A DNA stretch of 64,000 nt from Candidatus Gastranaerophilales bacterium (GCA_944323155.1 CALURL010000001.1:179256-243255), one strand, 5' to 3'. Positions 45,217 to 54,098 are shown, numbered from the stretch's first letter. Numbers and translations: made by a program. Notes: a model not told the origin generated them from the sequence alone.

Positions 45217-46869
45217 ATGATTAAACAATTAAGAATAAAAGATTATATCTTAATAGATGAATTAACAGCCAACTTTGATAAAGGATTAAATGTTATTACC
45301 GGTGAAACAGGCGCAGGTAAAAGTATTTTGATTAACGCAATAGATATCGCTTTTGCGCCTAGAGTTTCAAAAGAGGTAATTAAACATGACAAAGAAAAAG
45401 CCACCATAGAGCTAGTTATAGAAAATTACAAACATGATCTCAGGGAACTTTTTGAACAAAACGGAATAGATTATTTTGGAAGTGAAATTGTTCTTACAAA
45501 AGAAATTACTCAAAATGGTGTTCGTTCAAGGGTAAATGGCACATTAGTCAATCAGGATTTCATAAAAAATTTAAAAAATTATTTTCTTGACATTCATTCA
45601 CAGCACCAGACTTATGCATTTATGCAGCCCAAGTATCATATAACTCTTCTTGATAATTACGCAAAAGAGTCTTATGGGAAAAAACTTGAGGAATATAAAG
45701 AAAAGTATAAAGAATATCTTGACTTACAAAATGATCTGGAGAATTTAAAAAATTCTGCAGATATGACTGAATCACAACTAGATTTTTTAAAATTTCAAAT
45801 AGACGAAATAGAAACAGCCAACATTCAAGACGCCAATGAGGATGAAACCTTAAATAATGAACTTGAAGTTTTAGAAAACGCAGAAAAGCTAAAAGAATTA
45901 ACAGGAAGTTCATACTGGGCAATAAACGGCGATGATGGCTCGATATTGGAAGCGCTCGGAAAAATTAAACAAAATGTTTCAAAAGCTGCATCATACGATG
46001 AAAAATTATCAGAAATAGAGCAAAATCTTATTGATGCTATAGAAAGCCTTCATGAAGTAGGAAGTGATTTAAGAAATTACAGCCAAAATTTGGAAAATGA
46101 CACTGAAAGATTAAACGAAATTCAAGAACGTTTATTTTTGCTTGATAAATTAAAACGAAAATATGGCGGAACTCTTGAAACAGTATTAGAAACTTACGAC
46201 AAATTATCAAAAGAACTTTCATCCATAGAGTTTTCAACCCAGAATATCGATGAACTTCAACAAAAAATAAAATGTATGCATTCTGAACTTGAGCAATCTG
46301 CAAAAGAAATAAGCGAACAACGCCATAACTTTGCGGAAGTACTATCTGTACTAATTCAAGATAAACTAACTGCTCTTGAACTTCCAAAAGCAAAATTTAA
46401 AATATCTATCGAGAATAAACCTCTATCATCAGACGGAATTGATAATGTTGAATTTATGATTTCAACAAATGTTTCAGAGGACTTAAAACCGCTTGCAAAA
46501 GTAGCATCCGGCGGTGAAATATCAAGAGTTATGCTTGCAATAAAATCAATTTTTGCACAAAGTGATGATATAAACACTGTTATCTTTGATGAAATTGATA
46601 CTGGAATTTCTGGTAAAGCCTCACAAAGTGTGGCTGATGAAATTCTTGAATTATCAAAATACCATCAGATAATTTTAATTACACACCAGGCAATAATTGC
46701 TTCAAAAGCTAACAAACATTTTTACGTCAGAAAATCACAAGAAGATGAGACTAAAGTGGAAGTTTATGTTTTAACTGGAGAAAATAGAATCAAGGCACTT
46801 GCAGAACTTGCCGGAGGAGAAATTAACGAACAATCAATTGAATTTGCAAGATCTCTTGTTCAGGCATAG
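45217..46869 (+). CDS. recN: DNA repair protein RecN
   Basis: SMC-like ATPase that gathers double-strand breaks. From ATG 45217 it has 550 residues: Walker A VITGETGAGKSILINAI at about residues 27-43, two coiled-coil arms (about 155-360; DLQNDLENLKNSADMTESQ and later), the ABC signature ASGGEISRVMLA, Walker B TVIFDEIDTGISG and the C-terminal ITHQAIIASKAN switch. Length is normal. The frame extends upstream to a TTG at 45199, but MIKQLRIKDYILID is the family N-terminus. No Shine-Dalgarno site is seen. No LexA box is obvious. Confidence 0.95.
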   Translation: MIKQLRIKDYILIDELTANFDKGLNVITGETGAGKSILINAIDIAFAPRVSKEVIKHDKEKATIELVIENYKHDLRELFEQNGIDYFGSEIVLTKEITQNGVRSRVNGTLVNQDFIKNLKNYFLDIHSQHQTYAFMQPKYHITLLDNYAKESYGKKLEEYKEKYKEYLDLQNDLENLKNSADMTESQLDFLKFQIDEIETANIQDANEDETLNNELEVLENAEKLKELTGSSYWAINGDDGSILEALGKIKQNVSKAASYDEKLSEIEQNLIDAIESLHEVGSDLRNYSQNLENDTERLNEIQERLFLLDKLKRKYGGTLETVLETYDKLSKELSSIEFSTQNIDELQQKIKCMHSELEQSAKEISEQRHNFAEVLSVLIQDKLTALELPKAKFKISIENKPLSSDGIDNVEFMISTNVSEDLKPLAKVASGGEISRVMLAIKSIFAQSDDINTVIFDEIDTGISGKASQSVADEILELSKYHQIILITHQAIIASKANKHFYVRKSQEDETKVEVYVLTGENRIKALAELAGGEINEQSIEFARSLVQA

Positions 46870-46893
46870 CTCTTCTTAACCTTTTCTTTTTAT

Positions 46894-46922
46894 AAAAAAA
46901 AAGGTACACAAAAATGTGTACC
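46894..46922 (-). terminator. Terminator of the sigma factor gene
   Basis: Minus-strand perfect stem GGTACACA / TGTGTACC with a 4-nt loop, followed by nine Ts. Confidence 0.88.
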
Positions 46923-46933
46923 GCAAGGAGTTG

Positions 46934-47947
46934 TTAGTCGTCTATGAAATCTCTAAAATGTCTTAATTCCTCTTTCTCTCTGATTTTTACCAAAGCAGCT
47001 TCTTCTAACTGCCTTATTCTTTCCTTTGAATAACCCATTATTTCACCTAATTGTTCAAGAGTTTTAGGCGCTTCGCCATTTATTCCGAAACGGCAGGTTA
47101 TAATTTTCTTTTCTCTTTCATTTAATGTATTCAACAAATCCTGAATACTGCCTTTTAATACATTAGTTTTTGTCTGCGACTCAGGTGAACGATAACTCTT
47201 ATCTTCAATATAATCTCCAACACTCAAATCTTCTGTAACAGGAGTTTCTAAACTAATGGGTTCTTTTATAATCGATCTTTTTATAGAAATCAGTTTTTTT
47301 AATGGTATTTCCATTCTTTGAGCAACCTCAATATCAGTCGGCTCTCTTCCAAGTTCGAAAGATAGTGTTGTAAAAACTCTTTTGTACTTTCTTATTTTAT
47401 CGGCCATATGCACTGGAATACGAATTGTACGTGAACTATTAGAAATAGCCCTTATTATTGTCTGCTTAATCCACCATGTTGCATAGGTTGAAAATTTAAA
47501 ATTCTTTGAATAATCAAATTTTTCAGCAGCTTTAATAAGTCCTAAAGAGCCTTCCTGAACCAGGTCCATAAAAAGCACACCCTGTCCAATATACTTTTTA
47601 GCAATGCTGACAACAAGGCGCAAATTAGCCTGCACAAGTTTACGTTTTGCGATTTGTGCTTCTGTAGACTTTCCACCCTCTTTAATCTGTTTACCTAAAG
47701 CTTTCTCCTCTTTTGAAGATAACAATTTTACCTTTCCAATATCTTTAAGATACATTTGTAAAATGTCATCATCATTTGATATAGAATTAAAAGTTTTAAT
47801 CTCTTCACCCTCTTCTATAAAATCAGGCAGATTAACAGTTACATCAGATAGTACAGAATCCTCAACTTCTTCTGAGATATAGCCGCAGCGAAAATCTTTA
47901 TACAATAAACTATCCTCAGCATTCTGATACTTCAAATTTGTAGCCAT
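46934..47947 (-). CDS. RNA polymerase sigma-70 factor (RpoD/SigA type)
   Basis: A 337-residue primary-type sigma factor. Region 1.2 ([22 protein letters not shown]), region 2 ([39 protein letters not shown], in parts, then [16 protein letters not shown]), region 3 (IRKYKRVF...[14 protein letters not shown]) and region 4.2 ([24 protein letters not shown]) are all present. Region 1.1 and the long non-conserved insert are absent, as in cyanobacteria-like group 1/2 factors. The C-terminus [10 protein letters not shown] resembles the usual LRDYLD. Start follows GAGAGGG. Whether this is the vegetative factor or an alternative group 2 one cannot be told. Confidence 0.9.
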   Translation of the reverse strand: MATNLKYQNAEDSLLYKDFRCGYISEEVEDSVLSDVTVNLPDFIEEGEEIKTFNSISNDDDILQMYLKDIGKVKLLSSKEEKALGKQIKEGGKSTEAQIAKRKLVQANLRLVVSIAKKYIGQGVLFMDLVQEGSLGLIKAAEKFDYSKNFKFSTYATWWIKQTIIRAISNSSRTIRIPVHMADKIRKYKRVFTTLSFELGREPTDIEVAQRMEIPLKKLISIKRSIIKEPISLETPVTEDLSVGDYIEDKSYRSPESQTKTNVLKGSIQDLLNTLNEREKKIITCRFGINGEAPKTLEQLGEIMGYSKERIRQLEEAALVKIREKEELRHFRDFIDD

Positions 47948-48059
47948 TCACAATCCCTCTCATCTTAACCTCTAATATAAAAATGCTATGTACAATAACC
48001 TAGACGAAAGTATAAAAAAATTGTTTCCGGTGCAATGTAGAAAATACACGTTTTTAATG

Positions 48060-48065
48060 TAAAAT
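48060..48065 (+). promoter_or_regulatory. -10 box of the PHP gene, leaderless geometry
   Basis: TAAAAT ends exactly 6 nt before ATG 48072 and there is no Shine-Dalgarno site. Confidence 0.4.
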
Positions 48066-48071
48066 ATAAGT

Positions 48072-49328
48072 ATGAGTAGGATTGCAGAATATAAAAAAAC
48101 ATTAGCCCAAAATATCAATATTACCGATTTGGATAAGCTTGAATCAATAATTTCTGATGAAGAATTAAAAAAATCTTGTGAATCATTAGACGAAAAAGCA
48201 TTTAAGCCTGGAGAAAGAAGTAATAAATATATTCTGGATTCACATGATTTCAGATACCTTGAAAACGGAGAATTCAAAGCTAATTTACATGCACACACCA
48301 ACCATTCAGATGGCCTAAGTTCTGTACAAAACCTTTTAGACAACGCAAATGAAATTGCTGAGAAAAATGGAGAATTTATAATTGCAATAACCGATCATGA
48401 CACAATAGAAGGCTGTAAAGAGGCTGTAAAAATAATTTGCAAGTCACCAGAACAATACAAAAAGTTAAAAGTAGTTTTAGGACTGGAAATTTCAACATTT
48501 GGAATAAGTTTCAAAAATCAGATGCAGCCAGTGTCAATACACTTGCTGGTTTATGGGATTAATCCATTTGATACAAAGCTAAACGAATTCTTAAATAATA
48601 AACGAGACTTAAAACTACAGCTTGCGGACAAAACAATAAATGCGCTAAATCAAGAATTATCACAGGATTTAGGATACAAATTTACACTGGAAGAAGCTGC
48701 TCTAGTACATAGCATGATAAAAAAAGGGCAGGATGAAATTGCCCATCCGCTAAAAAAATACACTGCTGCGAAAATTTTACATGCATATTACTGCCCAAAT
48801 GCTGAATTTACATATGAAAAACCAATAAAAAAATATAAATACATGTTCAAAAGCCCGCAGCCATATTATAAAATCTATAAAACAGCATTAGAAAAATATA
48901 TTGGGAAAGAATTACCAAAAATACCAGAGGAAATAGAAAACTATATTCTAAAGGCACAGGAAATTTATTCAAAATCTCATCCTTCAATTGGAAGAAAGGT
49001 TGACGCCATTGCAGATTTTGAAGATACAGTCCAATTTATTTCGCAATTAGATTATGGCTATATGTCAATAGCACATCCTGCAAGAACAAATGCATCAAAG
49101 ATAAATTCATCGCTTGAAGAATTTTATACAGACCTATTTGCAGTTTTTAAGCAATATGGAGGAGAAAAAGCTTGTTTTTATGAAGGATATTACCAATCCT
49201 ACGAAGGAGAACAAATAATTAACTGGCTGCCCTCAATTGACAAAGCCGCAAAGAAATTTAACCTTATTAAAACAGGCGGACTTGATTCACACGGACTTGA
49301 CGTTATATCAAGATGCCCATATACTTAA
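48072..49328 (+). CDS. PHP-domain phosphoesterase-like protein
   Basis: A 418-residue protein with a PHP metal-dependent phosphoesterase domain. The metal motif I is NLHAHTNHSDGLSSV (residues about 75-89), motif II ITDHDTIEG, a further His in ISIHLLVYG, and C-terminal ligands in YMSIAHPARTNA and GGLDSHG. The helical insertion of about 120 residues (KKYTAAKILHAYYCPNAEF) is unusual for small TrpH-like PHP proteins. Substrates may be phosphoribose or nucleotide 3',5'-phosphates. An N-terminal 60-residue helical part precedes the domain. A secreted protein gene starts 19 bp downstream. Confidence 0.85.
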   Translation: MSRIAEYKKTLAQNINITDLDKLESIISDEELKKSCESLDEKAFKPGERSNKYILDSHDFRYLENGEFKANLHAHTNHSDGLSSVQNLLDNANEIAEKNGEFIIAITDHDTIEGCKEAVKIICKSPEQYKKLKVVLGLEISTFGISFKNQMQPVSIHLLVYGINPFDTKLNEFLNNKRDLKLQLADKTINALNQELSQDLGYKFTLEEAALVHSMIKKGQDEIAHPLKKYTAAKILHAYYCPNAEFTYEKPIKKYKYMFKSPQPYYKIYKTALEKYIGKELPKIPEEIENYILKAQEIYSKSHPSIGRKVDAIADFEDTVQFISQLDYGYMSIAHPARTNASKINSSLEEFYTDLFAVFKQYGGEKACFYEGYYQSYEGEQIINWLPSIDKAAKKFNLIKTGGLDSHGLDVISRCPYT

Positions 49329-49347
49329 ATTATTCATAAGGAAAAAG

Positions 49348-49692
49348 ATGAAAAAGATTATATATTTAACAATATTAGTTTTAATATTAACAGCAAACAT
49401 AAGCTACTGTGATGAAGGTTACGTTAGTCCTGAGAGTTATGCAGTTAACGAAGCAGACATGACTGATTACATGTCAATACCTGCTCCTAGCGAACCTAAA
49501 AGAAAGCATAAAAAACAAAAAATTGAATACGAAATAAAACCAGACAGCAAAGTAACTGCAGGAATAAAATCCTGGCTGCGTGAAAGACGTTACAATGCGC
49601 AGGAACCACATCATGGCCAGCTTCATGAGATTAAAGTCAATTCAAAATACAAACAAAATTTAGAAAAAGAAAAACAAGAAGAAAAAAAGTAG
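49348..49692 (+). CDS. Small secreted basic protein
   Basis: A 114-residue protein starting MKKIIYLTILVLILTANISYCDEG, a signal peptide, then a lysine-rich mature part (KRKHKKQKIEYEIKPDSK and a charged end LEKEKQEEKK). No domain is recognised. Start follows AAGGAAAAAG. It lies 19 bp after the PHP gene and is probably in the same transcript; a tRNA promoter begins directly at its stop. Confidence 0.7.
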   Translation: MKKIIYLTILVLILTANISYCDEGYVSPESYAVNEADMTDYMSIPAPSEPKRKHKKQKIEYEIKPDSKVTAGIKSWLRERRYNAQEPHHGQLHEIKVNSKYKQNLEKEKQEEKK

Positions 49693-49721
49693 TTGACAGT
49701 AAAATTTTTTTTAGTTATGAT
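49693..49721 (+). promoter_or_regulatory. Promoter of tRNA-Val
   Basis: Consensus TTGACA (49693-49698), 17-nt spacer, TATGAT (49716-49721), 12 nt before the tRNA. Confidence 0.85.
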
Positions 49722-49733
49722 TAATCTTGTTGA

Positions 49734-49809
49734 GGGCGTTTAGCTCAGTTGGTAGAGCGCCTCCCTTACAAGGAGGATGTCAGAAGTTCGAGTCTTCTAA
49801 CGCCCACCA
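49734..49809 (+). tRNA. tRNA-Val (anticodon TAC)
   Basis: Acceptor GGGCGTT/AACGCCC, D-arm GCTCAGTTGGTAGAGC, anticodon stem CCTCC/GGAGG with loop CTTACAA (TAC), T-arm AGAAGTTCGAGTCTTCT, discriminator A and encoded CCA at 49807-49809. Confidence 0.96.
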
Positions 49810-49814
49810 TTTAT

Positions 49815-49839
49815 AAAAAGAGCCGAAAAGGCTCTTTTT
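49815..49839 (+). terminator. Terminator of tRNA-Val
   Basis: Perfect stem AAAAAGAGCC / GGCTCTTTTT with a short loop. Confidence 0.9.
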
Positions 49840-49913
49840 AAGTATATTTACACTGTTTGCAACGAAAAATAAACAAAACCCAAAATTAAAAAAAATAGGC
49901 TAAAACCGTTAAT

Positions 49914-49949
49914 CATCTGAGCTTTCAGAGGTTCAAGTCTCTTTAGATG
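49914..49949 (+). other. tRNA-like remnant
   Basis: CATCTGA ... TTAGATG can pair as an acceptor-like stem around a T-arm-like AGAGGTTCAAGTCTCT; D and anticodon arms are missing. It may be a tRNA 3' fragment left by integration or simply a hairpin with a T-run. It overlaps the end of the 60-residue ORF. Confidence 0.35.
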
Positions 49950-50125
49950 TTTTTTGGGGTTCTAAGTGCCTTAGCAAAAGCCTTTCCGGCATATTCCGGA
50001 ATTTTTACTCCTTTGATTTTTGCTAAACTCTCCAAAAATTGTTGATAAAGAATTGCTGTTCCTTCTTCTGAATATTCTTTATCGTGAAATGTGATTATTA
50101 CATTTACATCTTTTCTAATTTTCAT
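49943..50125 (-). CDS. Small orphan protein, 60 residues
   Basis: MKIRKDVNVIITFHDKEYSEE followed by a helical part (LYQQFLESLAKIKGVKIPEYAGKAFAKAL, in parts). I do not recognise it. The start follows a strong AAAGGAGG 6 nt upstream, which supports translation. It lies in the accessory patch after tRNA-Val and ends inside the tRNA-like remnant. Confidence 0.6.
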   Translation of the reverse strand: MKIRKDVNVIITFHDKEYSEEGTAILYQQFLESLAKIKGVKIPEYAGKAFAKALRTPKNI

Positions 50126-50167
50126 AAAAACCTCCTTTTAAATTTGCGTGTTAACTATAAGCGTGCT

Positions 50168-50197
50168 GTCATCCCGAACTTGTTTCGGGATCTTACC
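50168..50197 (+). repeat. REP-like palindromic unit A
   Basis: GTCATCCCGAACTTGTTTCG and GGATCTTACC, a 30-bp unit with a small internal palindrome, 25 bp before the GIY-YIG start. Confidence 0.85.
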
Positions 50198-50209
50198 GGT
50201 GTGGCATGT

Positions 50210-50215
50210 TATAAT
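50210..50215 (+). promoter_or_regulatory. -10 box of the GIY-YIG gene, leaderless geometry
   Basis: Perfect TATAAT ending exactly 6 nt before the ATG at 50222. The -35 position falls inside REP unit A. Confidence 0.5.
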
Positions 50216-50221
50216 TAGTCT

Positions 50222-50512
50222 ATGAACAAAACTTATGCTGTCTATATAATGACTAATTATTCACAAACTTTTTTTTATATTGGAGTAACTGGGAATTTGC
50301 AAAAAAGAGTTTGGGAGCACAAAAATAAAGTTGTTGAAGGTTTTACAAAAAAATATAATATTGATAGATTAGTATATTATGAGTTGACAGACTCTGTTGA
50401 AATTGCTCTAAATCGTGAAAAACAATTAAAACGCTGGCATAGAGATTGGAAAATAAATTTGATTAAAGAAATGAATCCTGAATTTAAAGACTTATCAATG
50501 GATTGGGAATAA
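50222..50512 (+). CDS. GIY-YIG nuclease-like protein (UPF0213/YhbQ size class)
   Basis: A 96-residue single GIY-YIG domain: AVYIMTNYSQTFFYIGVTGNL supplies the two motif strands (VYI and YIG), then the Arg of KRVWEHK and the Glu-containing region KKYNIDRLVYYELTDSVEIA (metal ligand Glu). No DNA-binding domain is attached. REP-like palindromic units flank the gene on both sides, unit A upstream and units B/C downstream, so the nuclease may belong to the repeat as a mobile unit (inference). The role of this short family is not settled; a DNA-repair or homing-like nuclease is possible. There is no Shine-Dalgarno site. Confidence 0.85.
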   Translation: MNKTYAVYIMTNYSQTFFYIGVTGNLQKRVWEHKNKVVEGFTKKYNIDRLVYYELTDSVEIALNREKQLKRWHRDWKINLIKEMNPEFKDLSMDWE

Positions 50513-50517
50513 ATATT

Positions 50518-50601
50518 GTCATTCTGAATTTATTTCAGAATCTTACCAGTCTATCGTTATAACATACATTTGGTAAGACCCTGAAACAAGTTCAGGGTGA
50601 C
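50518..50601. repeat. REP-like units B and C as an inverted pair
   Basis: Unit B (50518-50547) and unit C (50572-50601, reverse complement) match each other and unit A: GTCA, a CTGAA...TTCAG palindrome, then TCTTACC. Together they form an 84-bp inverted repeat with a 24-bp centre starting 6 bp after the GIY-YIG stop. Confidence 0.88.
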
Positions 50602-50682
50602 TGCATGTTTTAATTAGCATCCACAAGTTTTTTATGACAGTTTATGTTATTTTCTGATGTAATATATGTTTGTTTAAAAAGT

Positions 50683-51327
50683 CTATTCCATATTATTCTT
50701 ATACCAATTAATATATCGATATATTGTATCTTTTGAAATGTTAAATTTCTTTGCAACTTCTTCCTTAGATACACCTTTTTTCAATTCATTTATGACAGGA
50801 GCAACTTTACCTTCTTTACGAACACGCCAAGCTTTTATACCTGATTTCCTACGGAGTGAATGTACTGCAGTTATACCTATTCCTAATTTTTCAGCAATTT
50901 CGTTGTCTGGCAAGCTTGATTTTAATAAAAATAAATATCTTTCACGCCTTTGAAGCCTTGGACTTACGATATTATTTTCCTTAAACCAGCGGCTAATAAT
51001 AAAGGTAGAAACTCCTATTTTTCTTGCAATTTCTGCCATAGAACGCGGAGGATTATCTGAACTGTTTAGTAATTCTCTAATTTGCCTTCCTAATTCAGAT
51101 TCTGCGAGCTCTTTTGGGGATTTAATTCCAAATTTAGCCAAAATGTTATAAATTGTTTGTGTTGAAGTATCATACAAAGCAGCAATATCCTTTACGTGTT
51201 TATGCTCTTCTTCAATAAGAGAACGAATTTTTTCCAGTGACACTTTTGGTGCCCCTCTAAAAGCAAAATCTTGTTTATATGTATTTGTATTATTACAATT
51301 ATAATAAGGATTAAAATTTATATTCAT
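50683..51327 (-). CDS. Protein of repeated helix-turn-helix units with N-terminal F-x-G tag
   Basis: A 214-residue orphan. Residues 1-30 (MNINFNPYYNCNNTNTYKQ, then DFAFRGAP) look like a disordered tag. The rest has four homeodomain-like HTH units: VKDIAALYDTSTQTIYNILAKFGI (in parts), MAEIARKIGVSTFIISRWFKENNI, NEIAEKLGIGITAVHSLRRKSGI and SKEEVAKKFNISKDTIYRYINWY. Such arrays resemble resolvase/invertase or transposase DNA-binding arms, but no catalytic domain is present. It may bind repeated DNA; the REP pair lies 80 bp downstream. Start follows AGAGGC. Confidence 0.75.
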   Translation of the reverse strand: MNINFNPYYNCNNTNTYKQDFAFRGAPKVSLEKIRSLIEEEHKHVKDIAALYDTSTQTIYNILAKFGIKSPKELAESELGRQIRELLNSSDNPPRSMAEIARKIGVSTFIISRWFKENNIVSPRLQRRERYLFLLKSSLPDNEIAEKLGIGITAVHSLRRKSGIKAWRVRKEGKVAPVINELKKGVSKEEVAKKFNISKDTIYRYINWYKNNME

Positions 51328-51393
51328 TGTGCCTCTAGAAATATAAAACTCAAATAATATTTTTCTTGCTAAAATTTATGATATTATAAAGTT

Positions 51394-52746
51394 ATGCAAA
51401 TCAATCAGGAATTAATTGTAAATATAGAAAAACTTTCAAATTTAGGATTAGGCATTGCAAAACACGAAGGATTAGTTATTTTTGTGGGAAACGCCTGCCC
51501 TGGTGATGAATTAAAAATTAAAATTACAAAGATTAATAAAAATTATGCAACTGCTAAAATTGAAGAAATTATTTCACCATCACCGCACAGGGTTAAACCT
51601 TTCTGTGCGATGCAAAATGTTTGCGGCGCATGTCAACTGCAGTTTATAGATTACAATTATCAACTTTTGCTGAAAAAACAGATAGTAGAAGATGCTATGC
51701 GGACAATTGGAAATTTAGATATTGAAATACCACAGCCAATTGCAAGCCCGCAAATTAAAGAATACAGACATAAAATTCAATACCCTGTATCGCAGACTAA
51801 AGTTTCTAAAAGGCTTGTTGCAGGATATTATAAGCCAGCGACACATGAAATTGTTAACATAAAGCATTGTCCAATACAACCAAAAATTTGCGATGAAATA
51901 GTAGAATTCATAAAAGCAAAAGCAACTGATTATAACATATCCGGCTACAACGAAAAGACACACTCAGGAGACCTGCGACATATCGTAATGAGAATATCTG
52001 CAGACAACAATAAATGCCTGCTTACATTTGTTCTTAATTCTACAAAAGCATCTGAAAAATTAACATCTTTTGCAAAATGTGTTTATGACAAATTTGAAGA
52101 TGTAATTGGAGTTTGCGCTAATTTTAACATAAACCACAACAATGTAATCTTAGGCAAACAATCGCAATGTCTATGCGGGCAAGATTTTATCGAAGAAAAA
52201 ATACTTGATAAAACTTTCAAAATCGGTCCAAATACTTTTTTCCAGATCAACCCCAAAAGTGCTGAAAATATCTTCAGTTATGTTAGAGAATATATAAAAA
52301 ATAATTTCAAAAATCCCGTAGTACTTGATGCGTATGCAGGTGTAACATCTTTTGGAATTTGTGTAAGCGATGTTTGCAAAACTGTTGTAAGCGTAGAAGA
52401 AAACCCTGAATCAGTAAAGCTTGCAGCTGAAATTATTAAAAATAACAGAATAGACAATATTGAAATTCATAATCAAGATGCTGCTGAATTTTTCAGCGAA
52501 GAAATGCGGAAATTCGATGCAATAATCTTAGATCCTCCGCGAAAAGGCTGTACAAAAGAGAGTTTAGATGAAGCTGTAAAGCTATGCTCAAATAAAATTA
52601 TTTATGTAAGCTGTAACCCTGCAACACTTGCACGCGATTTGAAATATTTGAAAGAAGAAAAAGGCTGCCGCATTGAAAGCATTCAGCCTTTTGATATGTT
52701 TTGCCATACTTATCATATTGAAAATGTTGCCATTATTTCAATATAA
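51394..52746 (+). CDS. rlmD: 23S rRNA (uracil-5-)-methyltransferase, RlmD/RumA type
   Basis: SAM-dependent methyltransferase for m5U in 23S rRNA (or tRNA in some bacteria). The 450-residue protein has an N-terminal TRAM/OB domain, the [4Fe-4S] cluster Cys set C-x5-C-x2-C (FCAMQNVCGACQLQF) plus a Cys in HCPIQ, the SAM site LDAYAGVTSFGI, the catalytic LDPPRKGC region and the nucleophile Cys in YVSCNPATLARDL. No Shine-Dalgarno site is seen; TATTAT lies exactly 6 nt before ATG 51394. RlmC, RlmCD and RlmD cannot be separated from this sequence alone. Confidence 0.92.
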   Translation: MQINQELIVNIEKLSNLGLGIAKHEGLVIFVGNACPGDELKIKITKINKNYATAKIEEIISPSPHRVKPFCAMQNVCGACQLQFIDYNYQLLLKKQIVEDAMRTIGNLDIEIPQPIASPQIKEYRHKIQYPVSQTKVSKRLVAGYYKPATHEIVNIKHCPIQPKICDEIVEFIKAKATDYNISGYNEKTHSGDLRHIVMRISADNNKCLLTFVLNSTKASEKLTSFAKCVYDKFEDVIGVCANFNINHNNVILGKQSQCLCGQDFIEEKILDKTFKIGPNTFFQINPKSAENIFSYVREYIKNNFKNPVVLDAYAGVTSFGICVSDVCKTVVSVEENPESVKLAAEIIKNNRIDNIEIHNQDAAEFFSEEMRKFDAIILDPPRKGCTKESLDEAVKLCSNKIIYVSCNPATLARDLKYLKEEKGCRIESIQPFDMFCHTYHIENVAIISI

Positions 52747-52751
52747 TATAA

Positions 52752-53987
52752 TTATTTTTCGCCGAATTTTTTAATAGTCTCCTTTAGCAAAGCCTGCGCT
52801 GTTGCAACAACACCAACGTCTTCAGCTTCATACCTAGGTAGAATATCAAGAAGATGCTGTCTCAAACGCTTAATTTCTTCCGGAGAAATATTTTTGTCAG
52901 TCCTTTGTTTATATTCTGACGAATTCTTAATAATTTCTATAATAGCTTCATCAGTTTTGAGTTCCTTACGTCTTTCCTTGTAATACAAAGGTAACTTTTG
53001 CCTGATACCTGACATATAACCATCAAGCATTGCAGAATGAGCTTTACTAATAACTACAGGAAGCTTTGCCTCACCACGAACTTTTAAATCTGCATTATAA
53101 GCATTGGTAAATAAAGGTCTTGAAACATCCTCACGCAATCTTGTTTTAATTACGTCGATATTATTAACAATACGCCTTCCAGGAGATTTTTCTGAGTATT
53201 TTTTATTTAATTTAACATGCAACTTGTCAAAAGCGCGTGTAATATTAAATACATATTTTGACTCTAATTCCTTAGCTTTTGCATAATGCGGGCCATATAA
53301 CATTATAAGCTCAAGCGGAAGTTTATTAAAGGTTTTACCACCTGAACTAATTGGAACAAATCTCATTTGATAATCAGCATAACTGCTGCTTCTCGGTTTA
53401 GAAATTTCAGCCATTTTCAAAAATTCTCCTAAAATTTCTAAATCTTCAGGCGCCACACCGTTCTGTCTAATTTCTAAATCAGGTACTTTTGTAAGAGTAG
53501 ATGAATCCGGAGATAATTTAACCTTTATAGGTGCAATTTCATAGCCTTCCTCCTTCATAGCATCAAGGAATTTTTTAAATACTTCTATATTATGTTGTTC
53601 AGGCCAATATACAGTACCGCGAACAGTATCTTGAACATACCCTTGTCTTGAATATTTATCTACAAAGGATTCCAAAGATTTTACGGGGTGTTTCTGGTTG
53701 TAAAGTTCATCATATGAAAAACCCAAATCTTTCAATTTTTCACAAACATTTTTTAAAGTAATATGAAATTTTTTAGCAACATTTGCAAAATGCAGTTCAC
53801 TGGATATATAACACTGCTCAATTGCCTCTTCGAAAACACTCTGCGATTTCGGCATTTTCCCTGAGAAGGATACAGTATCTGCCTTCAAGCCTGAAAGGTT
53901 TGAAGGCATTACAGTACTACTGTAATGCGATTTATCGCGTTTTTGAGACAATGGAATAATTTTTGGGGTTAACAATTGTATATTCAT
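52752..53987 (-). CDS. Orphan protein with N-terminal F-x-G tag
   Basis: A 411-residue protein; ATG 53987 is chosen because GAAGGTG precedes it (an ATG at 54011 is in frame). It starts MNIQLLTPKIIPLSQ and the tag TVSFSGKMP follows near residue 45. An HTH-like segment (HFANVAKKFHITLKNVCEKL) comes next. The middle (SSYADYQMRFVP...KLPLELIMLYGPHYAKAKELE) has the look of a nucleotidyltransferase-type RNA/ppGpp synthetase substrate segment (RelA/SpoT: 'EIQI'), but the match is weak and no catalytic residues can be claimed. The C-terminal third is helical. Function unknown. Confidence 0.65.
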   Translation of the reverse strand: MNIQLLTPKIIPLSQKRDKSHYSSTVMPSNLSGLKADTVSFSGKMPKSQSVFEEAIEQCYISSELHFANVAKKFHITLKNVCEKLKDLGFSYDELYNQKHPVKSLESFVDKYSRQGYVQDTVRGTVYWPEQHNIEVFKKFLDAMKEEGYEIAPIKVKLSPDSSTLTKVPDLEIRQNGVAPEDLEILGEFLKMAEISKPRSSSYADYQMRFVPISSGGKTFNKLPLELIMLYGPHYAKAKELESKYVFNITRAFDKLHVKLNKKYSEKSPGRRIVNNIDVIKTRLREDVSRPLFTNAYNADLKVRGEAKLPVVISKAHSAMLDGYMSGIRQKLPLYYKERRKELKTDEAIIEIIKNSSEYKQRTDKNISPEEIKRLRQHLLDILPRYEAEDVGVVATAQALLKETIKKFGEK

Positions 53988-54098
53988 AATTTCACCTTCT
54001 TTACACTTCAAAATAAGTAAGTGCTATAAATATTGAAATTTTACTCGAATTTATAATTTTATGCCATATCGTAACAAAAATTTACAACGATAATTTTT

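Noticed and set aside
49693..51330. Prophage or integrative element after tRNA-Val
   Set aside because: No integrase, no phage structural gene and no clear direct repeat of the tRNA 3' end.
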